A stretch of 46,575 nucleotides of DNA from Nostoc sp. FACHB-892 (GCF_014698795.1 NZ_JACJTR010000044.1:1-46575); one strand, 5' to 3'; shown: positions 8,207 through 16,953, counted from the first letter of the stretch. Notes: a model not told the origin generated them from the sequence alone. A program made the numbers and translations.

Positions 8207-8515
8207 TTAGTAGCGGTTACGTCCACCGCCCCCATCGTATCCCCCCCGATTACCACCAGACGAACCTCTGTCTTCTCTGGGCTTGGCTTTGTTAACTTTT
8301 AGGTCACGACCCATCCACTCAGCACCATCAAGACCTTCAATGGCAGCTGCTTCTTCTGCATCTGTTCCCATTTCTACAAAACCAAAACCGCGTGGTTGTC
8401 CTGTTTCACGATCAGTAGGTAGTTGAACACGCTTTACAGTACCATATTCAGCAAAAACACCCTTAATATCATCTTCCTTAACTTCGTAAGAGAGGTTGCC
8501 TACATAAATTGACAT
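8207..8515 (-). CDS. rbp: Glycine-rich cyanobacterial RRM RNA-binding protein
   Basis: A 102-residue protein with one RNA-recognition motif. RNP2 is IYVGNL (residues 3-8) and RNP1 is RGFGFVEM (about 43-50). A short glycine/arginine-rich tail follows (SSGGNRGGYDGGGGRNRY). Rbp proteins bind RNA and, in Anabaena, are mostly induced by cold. Start at 8515 is supported by GGAGA ten bases upstream. The non-coding region in front holds a stretch with repeated AAAAGTCTGTAAATATCAA-like and AAAAGCCTGTCAATACTAA-like segments and may be a long leader like that of cold-regulated rbp genes. The neighbouring rpsU matches the classic order. Confidence 0.95.
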   Translation of the reverse strand: MSIYVGNLSYEVKEDDIKGVFAEYGTVKRVQLPTDRETGQPRGFGFVEMGTDAEEAAAIEGLDGAEWMGRDLKVNKAKPREDRGSSGGNRGGYDGGGGRNRY

Positions 8516-8700
8516 CGATTATCTCCAAAATTATTAGTGTTTGGAGATTTAAATTTCAGAGAAAAGTCTGTAAATATCAAAAGGGAAAAGCCTGTCAATA
8601 CTAAAAACAAAGATACTCACCGAATTAACTCTCCTAGTCTAGGATGACATAAAAGCCAATTCTCTGCATTTAGTGATGTAAGACGCGGATGCGATTAAAC
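8516..8700 (-). promoter_or_regulatory. Upstream leader/promoter region of rbp
   Basis: 185 bases between rbp and the first parA iteron. An imperfect direct repeat (GTCTGTAAATA at about 8567 and CCTGTCAATAC at about 8592) and A-rich stretches are visible. A long 5' leader would fit cold-regulated rbp genes, but no transcription start can be read from the sequence. Confidence 0.3.
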
Positions 8701-8897
8701 TATTAGACCTTCATGGTATTAGTCAGCCAAAGGAGCTTGCTTCTACATTCTTGAAGAGTCGTCCGCAAGTATAAAAAGCAAACATATTAAAGTATTAGAC
8801 CTTCATAGTATCTACAAAAGGTGATCGCCCCAACATAATTAAAGTCATAATATGTTTAAATATATAGAGGTATTAAAGTATTAGACCTTTATGGTAT
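8701..8897 (+). repeat. parA-associated iterons, upstream set
   Basis: Three copies of a 19-mer: TATTAGACCTTCATGGTAT at 8701, TATTAGACCTTCATAGTAT at 8793 and TATTAGACCTTTATGGTAT at 8879, spaced 92 and 86 bases. Each contains an imperfect palindrome AGACC...GGTAT. The last copy ends 29 bases before parA. Two partial copies in the opposite direction follow the operon at 10103-10132. They are probably partner-protein sites for autoregulation or a centromere. Confidence 0.8.
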
Positions 8898-8926
8898 ACA
8901 CTGATTAACGCTTTAGTCTTTTTAAA

Positions 8927-9652
8927 ATGATTGTTATCAGTGTATTCAACTTTAAAGGCGGGACAGGTAAAAGCTCTACTGCCCTGAACTTAGGGGCATT
9001 TCTAGCATCTCCCAAACGCCAAACCCTGCTGATTGATTTAGATGGACAGCGTACTCTCTCGTTCGGTCTAGGCATGGATGGTACTGAGCCAACAACCCTT
9101 GACTGGCTAACTAGTAAAGAAACACTCATACCCAGAGAAACCCAAGTAAAACACCTTTGTCTGATTCCAGGTGATATAGGTATGTTTCGCCTGACATCGG
9201 AGGATAACTTGTTTGTTCCAGCGCTGTCACGACTTTCTGGGTTTGATGTAGTTTTAATGGACTGTCCCCCAGGACTATCGGTGGCATCAGTGCAGTCCAT
9301 CCTTAGCAGCGATCGTATTCTTATCCCCACAATGAACGAACCTGCTTCCCTTAAAGGGCTTTCGGAAGCCGTGGAGTTAATTCGAGGGGAAAGGGCAGAT
9401 ATTCCCATTGATGTTGTTAGAACTCGGTATAAGCCCCGGTTAGTTCTGACTAAAGAGGCTGACGATTTGCTAATTGAGGCAGCAGTGGAGTTAGGTTATC
9501 GACTATTGCACACAACTATCCCTGATAACATAGCTGTTGCTGAATCCATCGCAGCGCAACAACCAGTTAGCACTTACGCCCCCAAGTCCAGTGGTGCTAG
9601 AGCTTACCAATCTTTAGCTAAAGAATACATCAAACATTGGGGGACGAAATGA
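8927..9652 (+). CDS. parA: ParA-family partition ATPase
   Basis: A 241-residue deviant-Walker ATPase. The P-loop is KGGTGKSST (10-18) with the signature lysine. Switch I / A' is LLIDLDGQRTL (34-44), and Walker B is VVLMDCPPG (108-116). It is short and lacks an N-terminal helix-turn-helix, like type Ib ParA proteins, which usually work with a small ribbon-helix-helix ParG/ParB partner. The next gene overlaps as ATGA, and iterons flank the pair. The role is nucleoid-dependent positioning of the plasmid. Confidence 0.92.
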   Translation: MIVISVFNFKGGTGKSSTALNLGAFLASPKRQTLLIDLDGQRTLSFGLGMDGTEPTTLDWLTSKETLIPRETQVKHLCLIPGDIGMFRLTSEDNLFVPALSRLSGFDVVLMDCPPGLSVASVQSILSSDRILIPTMNEPASLKGLSEAVELIRGERADIPIDVVRTRYKPRLVLTKEADDLLIEAAVELGYRLLHTTIPDNIAVAESIAAQQPVSTYAPKSSGARAYQSLAKEYIKHWGTK

Positions 9653-10074
9653 CCAAAAAGAAAATGTCTGGCATGAAATTAAGCCAGTTTTCTGGAATTA
9701 AGAGCCAATCAGAGCCAGAGATTACCTCTGATACCACCGAAGTAGAACCAACTTCCCCAGTACTTGAGAAAATGCCTATAACATCACCAGCCCCAAAGTC
9801 AGCATTAGAAGCGCCTACTGCATCACCAACTTCTCAAGCAGTAGTTAAGGAAAAGCCCGTGACGATCAATATTAAAATTACTCGCACACAGCATAACTGG
9901 TTAACGGATACAGCCCGAACAGTGCGGGACAACAACACAGAAGCAGTTCCCCCTGGTGAGCGGGTTTACCCTCAGCACCTAATCGGAGTTGCCATAGAAC
10001 TATTGCTTTCTTGTGAGGTTGACTGGAGCCAAGTCAAGAATGCTGAAGACCTCAAACGATTACTAAACCTATAA
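9649..10074 (+). CDS. ParA partner protein (ParG/ParB-like, small)
   Basis: About 141 residues from ATG 9649, which overlaps the parA stop as ATGA. Residues 1-70 are a disordered K/P/S/T-rich tail. The folded C-terminal half contains TINIKITRTQHNWLTDTART followed by helices ending in EDLKRLLNL, which fits a ribbon-helix-helix-like dimer (beta strand then two helices). In type Ib systems the flexible N-tail stimulates the ParA ATPase and the C-terminal domain binds iterons. Family membership is inferred from this architecture and from position. Confidence 0.75.
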   Translation: MTKKKMSGMKLSQFSGIKSQSEPEITSDTTEVEPTSPVLEKMPITSPAPKSALEAPTASPTSQAVVKEKPVTINIKITRTQHNWLTDTARTVRDNNTEAVPPGERVYPQHLIGVAIELLLSCEVDWSQVKNAEDLKRLLNL

Positions 10075-10102
10075 GCTGATTAAGGTATAATTGCTTTAAA
10101 TT

Positions 10103-10132
10103 ATAAAGGTCTAATACTATAAAGGTTTAATA
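10103..10132 (-). repeat. parA-associated iterons, downstream inverted pair
   Basis: ATAAAGGTCTAATA (10103-10116) and ATAAAGGTTTAATA (10119-10132) match the upstream iterons in reverse orientation, 16 bases apart. They lie just after the parA partner gene and before the antitoxin gene. Confidence 0.75.
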
Positions 10133-10193
10133 GATTTTTATTGCCCAGCATGACGGAAGAATTAGAATAAACTATGAATTGGAGTTTTCCCTT

Positions 10194-10439
10194 ATGAGCG
10201 TCATAATTCCCGATGACATCCTCCGAGCATCAAACATGACTGAGGATGAACTGAAATTAGAAATTGGCATCTTGCTTTATCAGCAAGGTAAAATTAGCAG
10301 TGGCAAAGTCCGAGCCTGGACAGGAATCACAGTACTTGAATTCCAGCATGAACTGGCTAAACGCGGTTTACACATCAACTATGATGTAGAAGACTTCCAA
10401 TCCGATGTGCGGACACTGCAATCAATGGGCTTGTTGTGA
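10194..10439 (+). CDS. UPF0175-family antitoxin
   Basis: An 81-residue protein starting at ATG 10194, supported by GGAG at 10181-10184. Residues 1-45 include VIIPDDILRASNMTEDELKLEIG and LLYQQGKISSGKVRAW, the characteristic UPF0175 signature with a helix-turn-helix-like segment. These proteins pair with DUF3368 PIN-domain toxins. The stop codon overlaps the GTG start of the toxin gene, so translation is coupled. The pair probably stabilises the plasmid by post-segregational killing and represses its own promoter. Confidence 0.88.
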   Translation: MSVIIPDDILRASNMTEDELKLEIGILLYQQGKISSGKVRAWTGITVLEFQHELAKRGLHINYDVEDFQSDVRTLQSMGLL

Positions 10440-10933
10440 TTATAGTTAGCGACACATCACCGATCACAAACTTAGCAGCGATTGGTCAGTTAGATTTACT
10501 GCGTCAGTTGTATAGTCGCGTTATCATTCCCCAAGCCGTTTATAACGAGATGGTAGGTGTAGATAAAGTTGTCCCTGGGGCAGTAGAAGTACAACAGCTA
10601 TCTTGGATTCAGACGATAGCTGTTGTTAATTCTCAACAAGTTACAGAAATTCAGGAAAAACAGGACAATATTGACTTAGGAGAAGCCGAAGCAATTATTT
10701 TATCCAAAGAACTGAAAGCTGACTTGCTATTAATGGACGAACGCCGAGGACGAGCAGTCGCTACAAGTTATGGACTAAATGTAACGGGTCTGTTGGGAGT
10801 CTTGCTACAAGCCAAAAAACAAGGGCTAATTCCAGCTATTAAACCATTAATTGATCAGTTAATTGCTACTGCTGACTTTCGGGTTAGCCAAAAGTTGTAT
10901 GCAATTGTCTTGCAATCTGCTGATGAGGGTTAA
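10436..10933 (+). CDS. DUF3368 PIN-domain toxin (putative ribonuclease)
   Basis: A 165-residue protein from GTG 10436. The PIN pattern is clear: IVSDTSPITNLA (first Asp at residue 5), an E in the central helix (DLGEAEAIILSKE), and LLMDERRGRAVA (third acidic site). TGLLGVLLQAKKQG near residue 120 is typical of DUF3368. PIN toxins cleave RNA with a metal ion held by these acids. It is encoded directly after its UPF0175 antitoxin. Confidence 0.9.
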   Translation: MIIVSDTSPITNLAAIGQLDLLRQLYSRVIIPQAVYNEMVGVDKVVPGAVEVQQLSWIQTIAVVNSQQVTEIQEKQDNIDLGEAEAIILSKELKADLLLMDERRGRAVATSYGLNVTGLLGVLLQAKKQGLIPAIKPLIDQLIATADFRVSQKLYAIVLQSADEG

Positions 10934-11325
10934 AACTTTGATAGAACAAACGCCTTAAATCCCGTGGCTCGAACAATTTTCAACAGAGTAAAACGAAAAC
11001 AACCAGACACTGCGTTGAAAAAAGTACGAGTAGGTAATATTAGCCTACTTACCATAGAGGGCAGCAGTTTTTGGGTGTTGGCTATTTGAACCGCAGGCAT
11101 CGCTTTGGGGCAGATTCCCCAGTATTCTTGTGCTACCAAAACTGATATCAATTTCGATATCAAAGCAGCAATTTTACAGACTACACACAGCGCTTATGAT
11201 ACTTAGTGACTTCCGCAACAAGTGGCTATTGCTATATCTTGTGTAAACGTTTTGGCAAGAACATTGTATGTAATGATGAACGTTATTGGAAAGTTGTATT
11301 ATCAATAACGAAGCTGTAAGCACTT
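10934..11325. other. Intergenic region with a possible gene remnant
   Basis: 392 bases between the toxin and the recombinase. From about 10938 the plus strand reads NFDRTNALNPVARTIFNRVK and on to SSFWVLAI without a start codon, then stops. Such coding-like text suggests the tail of a lost gene. No promoter or repeat is evident. Confidence 0.35.
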
Positions 11326-12351
11326 ATGCCTAACGAGCCAATATTTGGTGAGCTAGTTAAAGTTGAATTGGAGGCGTGTTTAGATGCACCGATCGCCAGA
11401 TATTTTGACGCACAACTTGATAAAGACCCAGATGTGTTGACGCAGCTGTTGGCAGATAAGCGCAACCCCAATACTCGACGGGCTTATGAAAAGGATTTGA
11501 GAGATTTTTTTCTGAAGATGACTTTATTACCGCCAACTGGTGATAGTGTGCTGGAGTTTTTGCACTTGCAGCGAGAGCAGGCGGTGATGGTGGTGTTGAA
11601 ATACAAGGCGATGTTGATTAAATCTGGGCTGCGGGAGGCAACCATCAATCGGCGGCTGGCGGCGATTAAGTCGCTGGCGAAGATGGGGCGGAAGTTGGGA
11701 GTGTGCAACTATTCCCTAGAAGATGTTTCAGGAGAGAAGGTCAAGGCGTACCGAGATACACGGGGTGTTGATAGCAAAGCGATAGCAGTTGTGATTCAGC
11801 AGTTTGATAGAGAAACGTTAATTGGCAAGCGCAATTATGCGATTTTTCTGGTGCTGTGGGGTTTAGCTTTGCGTCGCCAGGAGATATGCCATCTTAATGT
11901 GGGCGACTTTGATTTTTATGGACGCAAGTTGAGGGTTTTGGGGAAGGGGAAGGGAACGAATGAAGAATATTTGGATATGTCAAAAGATGTGGCGGCGGCG
12001 ATAGCGGATTGGTTAATTGCTAGGGGGGATTTGAATGCTAATTTACCGATATTTACGGCATTGGATTTTCAGAATTCCGGGCATAGATTGACTACGGATG
12101 CCATCTATAAAATAGTGGCTACTGCTTTTAAGAGGGCGGGAGTCAAGAAACCCATGTCACCTCACAGGGTAAGGCACTCGGCGATTACGGCGGCACTCGA
12201 TGCCACTGATGGGAATATCAGAAAGGTGCAGAAGTTGAGCCGTCATGCTGACCCGCGAACGCTGATGATTTATGATGACAACCGGAATAAAGACCTGTGG
12301 GAGATGTCGGAGTTGTTGACTGGAATGTTGAAGAATTGGTATGAAGAATAA
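11326..12351 (+). CDS. Tyrosine recombinase (Xer/phage-integrase family)
   Basis: A 341-residue integrase. The N-terminal SAM-like core-binding domain (about 45-130) contains NPNTRRAYEKDLRDFF. The catalytic domain carries Arg183 (ALRRQE), Lys in GKGKG (about 207), His280 and Arg283 (SPHRVRHSA), His307 (LSRHADPRT) and nucleophile Tyr316 (MIYDDN), so it appears complete. It may resolve plasmid multimers or have inserted the adjoining glycosyltransferase cassette. Its last 163 bases are repeated at 15066-15228, which marks the far end of that cassette. Confidence 0.93.
   Translation: MPNEPIFGELVKVELEACLDAPIARYFDAQLDKDPDVLTQLLADKRNPNTRRAYEKDLRDFFLKMTLLPPTGDSVLEFLHLQREQAVMVVLKYKAMLIKSGLREATINRRLAAIKSLAKMGRKLGVCNYSLEDVSGEKVKAYRDTRGVDSKAIAVVIQQFDRETLIGKRNYAIFLVLWGLALRRQEICHLNVGDFDFYGRKLRVLGKGKGTNEEYLDMSKDVAAAIADWLIARGDLNANLPIFTALDFQNSGHRLTTDAIYKIVATAFKRAGVKKPMSPHRVRHSAITAALDATDGNIRKVQKLSRHADPRTLMIYDDNRNKDLWEMSELLTGMLKNWYEE
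12171..12333 (+). repeat. 163-bp direct repeat, copy 1 (recombinase 3' end)
   Basis: Nearly identical to 15066-15228; about a dozen differences are clustered at the two ends and the middle is almost unchanged. It includes the catalytic HADPRTLMIYDDN coding region. The repeats flank the two glycosyltransferase genes. Confidence 0.92.
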
Positions 12352-12426
12352 TTAATAAATTGAATAATTACAGTACATTACTCTTATCCAATTACTGTGA
12401 CTTTTATCGTCAATGATATAGTCCGG

Positions 12427-13659
12427 TTATTTCCACATGGAACGCCAGCCTAATGTGTAAAAACAGGTTTTAAAAACGCCAATTATACCTTGAATTTTGT
12501 ACGCTAAGTATACTCTTATTCCCCATCCTTTTAGCTTGCTTTTAGGAAGATAGATGAATATACATTTGAACATTGCTGTTATACCTTGGGTTACATAAGT
12601 AACATATAAAATATCAAAAAAACTTTTGAAAAATTTCGTCTTTTTATCCCCTAGCCATAACAATGGTTCACTCTTCCAAGGGTCAAAAACTGTAAACTTA
12701 GTAGAGAAATCCCAATGGGGTCTAACAAATATTCTTCCACGCTCATTCAACATACAGGCTATAAAGCTGAAGTTGCTATTACTAATACAAACTACTTCGC
12801 AGTTGCTTAAAATAAAGAAGTCAATGTAAAACTCTATGTTTAAATCTTGCATACTTTCTGGAAGCTTTACTTCCAAATCTCTCCAAATCACAGGAGAAAA
12901 TTTTTTAAATTCAGGAAGAATACTGTCAAGATCATCACTACACAGAAATAGAACTGGGTTGTCTAATTCGTTCCATATCCCGTCAAGCCATTCACAATAC
13001 CATTTTGCTGGAAACGCCAATGTAAAGCCCACTTGCGGTTCCGTAATATAGTCACCTCGTCGAATGTGAATTCCAACTATCGTTTTTCCTTTAGAACGAA
13101 GAATATTTAGACCATCCTCCAAAGGAGATTTTAGCTCGCTAACGGGCTGAAACAGTGATCTAAAGTATTCTTTGTATGGTGCGAGTAATCGGGTATGGAA
13201 TTGAAAGAAACCCCATATATCAACGTTAGTAATACCATGTTCAAGAGCTTCTGAACCCACGCGATAACTTTTAGCATCCGCTATGTTTTCAAGATAAGGA
13301 ATGAATTCAGGAATAATATCAAACAAACTTTCTCCCACATCCAAACATTCAATTGCGGGAGGTAATCGTTGAGAAATAGGTGCGTCTTGGTGTCCAAACA
13401 AAGTCTGACCAATCCAAGATGGACACTCTACTCGTGAGCCACTTTTTTCTGCACAGATTCTCAAGAAAGCATACTGAAACAGTTGGTTCCCGAATCGACC
13501 TAATTGCCCAAGACAGGACATTGTTAGAACTGGCTCAACGGAAGTAGTAGTAGCGTCTGTTGAAGTAGCAAGAGTGTTCACTGCATCTTTTTGGAAAGTA
13601 TCAAAGACACTGAAAACCCTTTCTGTTTCGCTTTTGGTCGAATATTTAGATTTTTCCAT
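12427..13659 (-). CDS. Alpha-1,2-fucosyltransferase-like glycosyltransferase (GT11)
   Basis: A 410-residue protein. After a variable N-terminus the GT11 signature GRFGNQLFQYAFL appears at about residue 54. The donor-binding motif GIHIRRGDYI (HxRRxD) follows near residue 195, and ISNSNFSFIA near 300. Family members transfer fucose from GDP-fucose to galactose on glycans. The C-terminal 80 residues are basic and hydrophobic and may associate with membranes. It is encoded in tandem with a second glycosyltransferase between the recombinase repeats. It is A/T-richer than its neighbours, consistent with transfer from elsewhere. Donor and acceptor are not provable from sequence. Confidence 0.8.
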   Translation of the reverse strand: MEKSKYSTKSETERVFSVFDTFQKDAVNTLATSTDATTTSVEPVLTMSCLGQLGRFGNQLFQYAFLRICAEKSGSRVECPSWIGQTLFGHQDAPISQRLPPAIECLDVGESLFDIIPEFIPYLENIADAKSYRVGSEALEHGITNVDIWGFFQFHTRLLAPYKEYFRSLFQPVSELKSPLEDGLNILRSKGKTIVGIHIRRGDYITEPQVGFTLAFPAKWYCEWLDGIWNELDNPVLFLCSDDLDSILPEFKKFSPVIWRDLEVKLPESMQDLNIEFYIDFFILSNCEVVCISNSNFSFIACMLNERGRIFVRPHWDFSTKFTVFDPWKSEPLLWLGDKKTKFFKSFFDILYVTYVTQGITAMFKCIFIYLPKSKLKGWGIRVYLAYKIQGIIGVFKTCFYTLGWRSMWK

Positions 13660-13692
13660 TGTATTGAGGGATTTTCAAATTTCAGGTTGTCC

Positions 13693-14991
13693 TCAAAGCG
13701 TCAAAGACCTCTGCTGTGTTGACGCTATTACAGGTAAACCTGTGGATAAAACTTGCTCAACTATATCAGCAGCTCGGCTAACTCCCCCTGCTGTCTTAAT
13801 TGCGTTCTGCAATCTAAGAGCATTCTTTTGATAGTTTTCTTCTGTCAACACCTTTTGAATGGCTGTTCTTAGCTTAGAAACGGTTACTTTCTTAATGGGT
13901 AAAGCCTCACCACATCCTGACCAAACTATGCGGGAAGCTACTCCTGGTTGGTCATTAGTAATAGGAATCGCCACCATTGGCACACCATTTGTTAAACTTT
14001 CCAATGTGGTATTCAACCCTGCATGAGTGATGGTGAGATTTGCTTTTTGCAACAACTCCAATTGTGGGGCATATTTAACAACTAAAGGTTGACCGGGTAG
14101 GCCTTGTAGAGCCTCTGGACTTGTAGAACCACCCAAAGAAATTACTAATTGAGCATCCAAATCTTGACAAGCTTCAGCAATAGATTGAAAAATTCCCAGC
14201 AGCCGATTTTGTATAGTTCCCATTGAGGCGTAAATTAAGGTTTTTCCTGTCAATTTTTCAAAAGGAAAATCAGGAACCTCCCGACCGATGGAACTATGAA
14301 AAGGGCCTGTGAAGTGGAAATATGGAGGTAAGTTCTCTCTGGGAAACTCTAGTTGGGCTGGTTGTTGACTGATTTGTGCTAACTGAGAATACCGATCATT
14401 GGGGGTAAGGTAGGGAGGTAAATTTTGCTGTTGACGATATTCATTAATAATTTCATTGATGGGTTTAGCGACACGATCTAAGGCTTTATAGCCTAATTTA
14501 TTACGCAATCTTGCCCACCACGCTGGGTTATAACCCCAGTTAGTTATGTAGGGTGGAATACTAAGCTCTCGATTAATGACTACAGCACTACAAATAGTAA
14601 TAAAGGGAAGCCCTAGAACCTCTGCAATAGTTCCTCCTTCAAGGTTGAGTTGGTCTATTAACAGTGCTTCTACTCCTGCATTTTTGATCACCGATGGTGC
14701 ATCTCTCAGCCTCACCGTTGCCCCATCTTTGAGTAACTCAACAGTGTATTGCAATGCTTCCCGCCCACTGAGTTGACCTAATTTAGCCAAGGTTTGTGCA
14801 TTGATACCAGGGGGAAATTCAGTTTCACCAATGGCGCAATATTCTAGTCCTGCTGCTACTGTACTGGCTTCGGCATCACGAAAACCAAATAAAGTAACAC
14901 GATGACCACGCTGTTGTAGTTCTTTCCCTAAAGGGAGCATCGTGTTGAGATGACCTGTTGAAGCCGGGCAAATTAAGCCATAATGAGTCAT
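13693..14991 (-). CDS. UDP-sugar-dependent glycosyltransferase, MGT/GT1 family
   Basis: A 432-residue GT-B enzyme. The N-terminal acceptor domain begins HYGLICPASTGHLNTMLPLG, with the GHxxxxxPL pattern typical of macrolide/zeaxanthin glucosyltransferases. The C-terminal donor domain holds VKYAPQLELLQKANLTITHA and GLNTTLESLTNGVPMVAIP, the His-Gly-Gly-type nucleotide-sugar site seen in CrtX-like enzymes. Likely acceptors are a carotenoid, lipid or secondary metabolite. It lies upstream of the GT11 gene on the same strand (33-base gap), so both probably share a transcript. Confidence 0.85.
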   Translation of the reverse strand: MTHYGLICPASTGHLNTMLPLGKELQQRGHRVTLFGFRDAEASTVAAGLEYCAIGETEFPPGINAQTLAKLGQLSGREALQYTVELLKDGATVRLRDAPSVIKNAGVEALLIDQLNLEGGTIAEVLGLPFITICSAVVINRELSIPPYITNWGYNPAWWARLRNKLGYKALDRVAKPINEIINEYRQQQNLPPYLTPNDRYSQLAQISQQPAQLEFPRENLPPYFHFTGPFHSSIGREVPDFPFEKLTGKTLIYASMGTIQNRLLGIFQSIAEACQDLDAQLVISLGGSTSPEALQGLPGQPLVVKYAPQLELLQKANLTITHAGLNTTLESLTNGVPMVAIPITNDQPGVASRIVWSGCGEALPIKKVTVSKLRTAIQKVLTEENYQKNALRLQNAIKTAGGVSRAADIVEQVLSTGLPVIASTQQRSLTL

Positions 14992-15057
14992 TTTATTTAT
15001 TGGTAATTAGAAGTTGATGTAATATATACCAGAAAACTGCCATATATTCATATAAAC

Positions 15058-15240
15058 GTGTGCAAAAGGCATTCAGCGATTACGACGGCGCTTGATGCGA
15101 CTGATGGGAATATCAGAAAGGTGCAGAAGTTAAGCCGTCATGCTGACCCGCGAACGCTGATGATTTATGATGACAACCGGAATAAAGACCTGTGGGAGAT
15201 GTCGGAATTGTTGACTCTTATGTTGAAGGATTCCAAGTGA
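15058..15240 (+). pseudogene. Tyrosine recombinase C-terminal fragment
   Basis: 60 codons matching residues 284-341 of the recombinase at 11326, including RHSAIT, LSRHADPRTLMIYDDN and the tail, with a different end (LTLMLKDSK). The rest of the gene is absent, so it cannot be an active enzyme on its own. It is the far copy of the duplicated 163 bp. The MCK start is probably fortuitous. Confidence 0.9.
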
Positions 15241-15374
15241 GAAAAATTAATTAGCTGAAGCCAAAATATTTCTCGGAGTGCTTTAAATCCTTGGACAGGA
15301 AATCAATCATGATTATTGATACATGAATTTTAGTAGTTTTAAGTATCAAGTGACGAAAAGGGAATTTTGACTAA

Positions 15375-15695
15375 TCAGTGTCGATCGCGTTCCAAGTCGT
15401 AGATGACCTTCTCTAGGTACCAATTATCTGATTGACCTGGCTTGCGTCGCCTCTGTTGCAATAAAAGGCGTTTTGCTGTGGCTACATCACCTTTAAGCAA
15501 TGTGAGTAAATCACTTTGCAATGCTCTGTTCCTTGGGTCGCTACGGTATGATTGAGAAACTTTGCCAGATGGTTGGCGTGGGCGTTCTGCGTCAGGTTTG
15601 CGCCACTCAATGTATATCAGTTGTAGTATGTGGATGACTGCCAGTAGCACCAATAAACAGAAAAACGCTACTTGAATAATGATTAGAATTTCCAT
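15375..15695 (-). CDS. Small membrane-anchored protein, unknown function
   Basis: A 106-residue protein. One N-terminal transmembrane helix (about residues 3-27: IIIQVAFFCLLVLLAVIHILQL) precedes a basic cytoplasmic-looking tail. The tail contains LLKGDVATAKRLLLQQRRRKPG and a final helix ending in LERDRH. Similar one-helix proteins are common in cyanobacteria, but their function is not known to me. It lies between the recombinase fragment and a hydrolase gene and faces the latter's direction. Confidence 0.65.
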   Translation of the reverse strand: MEILIIIQVAFFCLLVLLAVIHILQLIYIEWRKPDAERPRQPSGKVSQSYRSDPRNRALQSDLLTLLKGDVATAKRLLLQQRRRKPGQSDNWYLEKVIYDLERDRH

Positions 15696-16095
15696 AATGA
15701 ATTGAGTTGATAGAGCAACTCATTCCACCATCTACGGGTTCCATTGATGCAAGCATCAGGGGATACCCGTATTTTCGCTCTAATTCTTTTTTGTATTTTT
15801 GAGTACTAGTATTTATAGCCTGCCTCCAAAATTGCTAGAGTGAATCCCCACACAACACTACACTTGTCCATAAAAGATTCTTATTATCGACAGTCTACTA
15901 CGCCAAGATCCCCATTACTCCGTTGAGAGTCGCGCCACTCAAGAGTAATTGCGAATACTTATCAATTGATAAATACGTCCATCTTGGGGCAACGTCAAAC
16001 AAGGCGTGATAAAGATCGCGCAGCGCCTTCTTACGATCGCGGTGATGATTGCTGACTGACTTAAGCTCTGTCTACGCCGTCTACACGACTAGACA
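15696..16095. other. Intergenic region, no gene seen
   Basis: 400 bases. A small hairpin TGATGCAAGCATCA lies near 15745, and several GATCGCG-type motifs occur at 16010-16040. No ORF or clear promoter is found. Confidence 0.4.
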
Positions 16096-16953
16096 TTAGG
16101 CAACATCAGCTAAAAAGTCTAAAACTAGCTGATTGAATTTTTGTGGATGCTCTATTGGACTCCAATGCCCACACGACTCAATGATTTCGAGTCGCGCTCT
16201 AGTCAGATTTTTGGCAGCGTTGTAAGCATGGCTAACAGGAACCATCTTGTCTTGTCTACCCCAGATAATTAATGTGGGAGCAGTGATGGTATTTAATTTC
16301 TCAACAATCGGCTGATAAAACTGCCCCCAGACATTGAAATTTTCACGACCAACACTGAGCATGGCTTCTTTGGCTCTTTTAATCGTCGCCATTTGGTAAA
16401 ACTCTTCGACCACCTCATTGGTAATCAGTTTTGGGTCGTAGACAGCCTGCTTGCACAACATTGCCAGACCAGACCGACTTGGAGAACCTAATAACTCACC
16501 TAAAAGTGGAATCGTTGGCAGTCGCAATAGCCAGCTTACTTCTTTTCCTAAGCCTGCACTGCCAACGATTACCAGCTTATCGACCCTGTTTGGAAATTTG
16601 AGCGCGAAAGTTAACGCCACTCCTCCTCCGGCGGAGGCTCCAATCAAGTTGGCATGAGGGATATTCAAAGCCTCCATCAAAGAGTGTGTAAACTTCGCCA
16701 TGAAGTCAAAGGTATATTTGGCATCAGGCTTATCTGTTCGACCTGCACCAACCATATCGAAAGCATAAACACGGTGATGCTTGGCTAGCTCAAAAATATT
16801 GTACTTCCACAACTCAATATAACCGCCACCACCATGCAGCAAAACTATCTCGCTTCCTTCTTCACCAAGTTGCCAATATCGGGTATTAACAGAACCGACT
16901 TTGATGTACTGATCTTGAAGATGCTGGGTGAAACTCATGCTAAATACGTTCAA
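16096..16953 (-). CDS. Alpha/beta-hydrolase
   Basis: A 285-residue enzyme; ATG at 16938 (MSFTQHL) is an alternative start. The oxyanion-side HGGGGYIELW lies near residue 40, the nucleophile elbow is GASAG with Ser107, the acid is Asp235 (WGRQDKMVP) and the catalytic His263 is in CGHWSPIEHP. This complete triad resembles meta-cleavage-product hydrolases, haloperoxidase-like enzymes and esterases. The substrate cannot be told. It is soluble, with no signal peptide. It stands alone, with about 300 bases of non-coding DNA on either side. Confidence 0.88.
   Translation of the reverse strand: MNVFSMSFTQHLQDQYIKVGSVNTRYWQLGEEGSEIVLLHGGGGYIELWKYNIFELAKHHRVYAFDMVGAGRTDKPDAKYTFDFMAKFTHSLMEALNIPHANLIGASAGGGVALTFALKFPNRVDKLVIVGSAGLGKEVSWLLRLPTIPLLGELLGSPSRSGLAMLCKQAVYDPKLITNEVVEEFYQMATIKRAKEAMLSVGRENFNVWGQFYQPIVEKLNTITAPTLIIWGRQDKMVPVSHAYNAAKNLTRARLEIIESCGHWSPIEHPQKFNQLVLDFLADVA

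Noticed and set aside
10930..11163. 77-residue minus-strand ORF between toxin and recombinase
   Set aside because: The opposite strand has more coding-like text (a start-less remnant); no ribosome site or family features.
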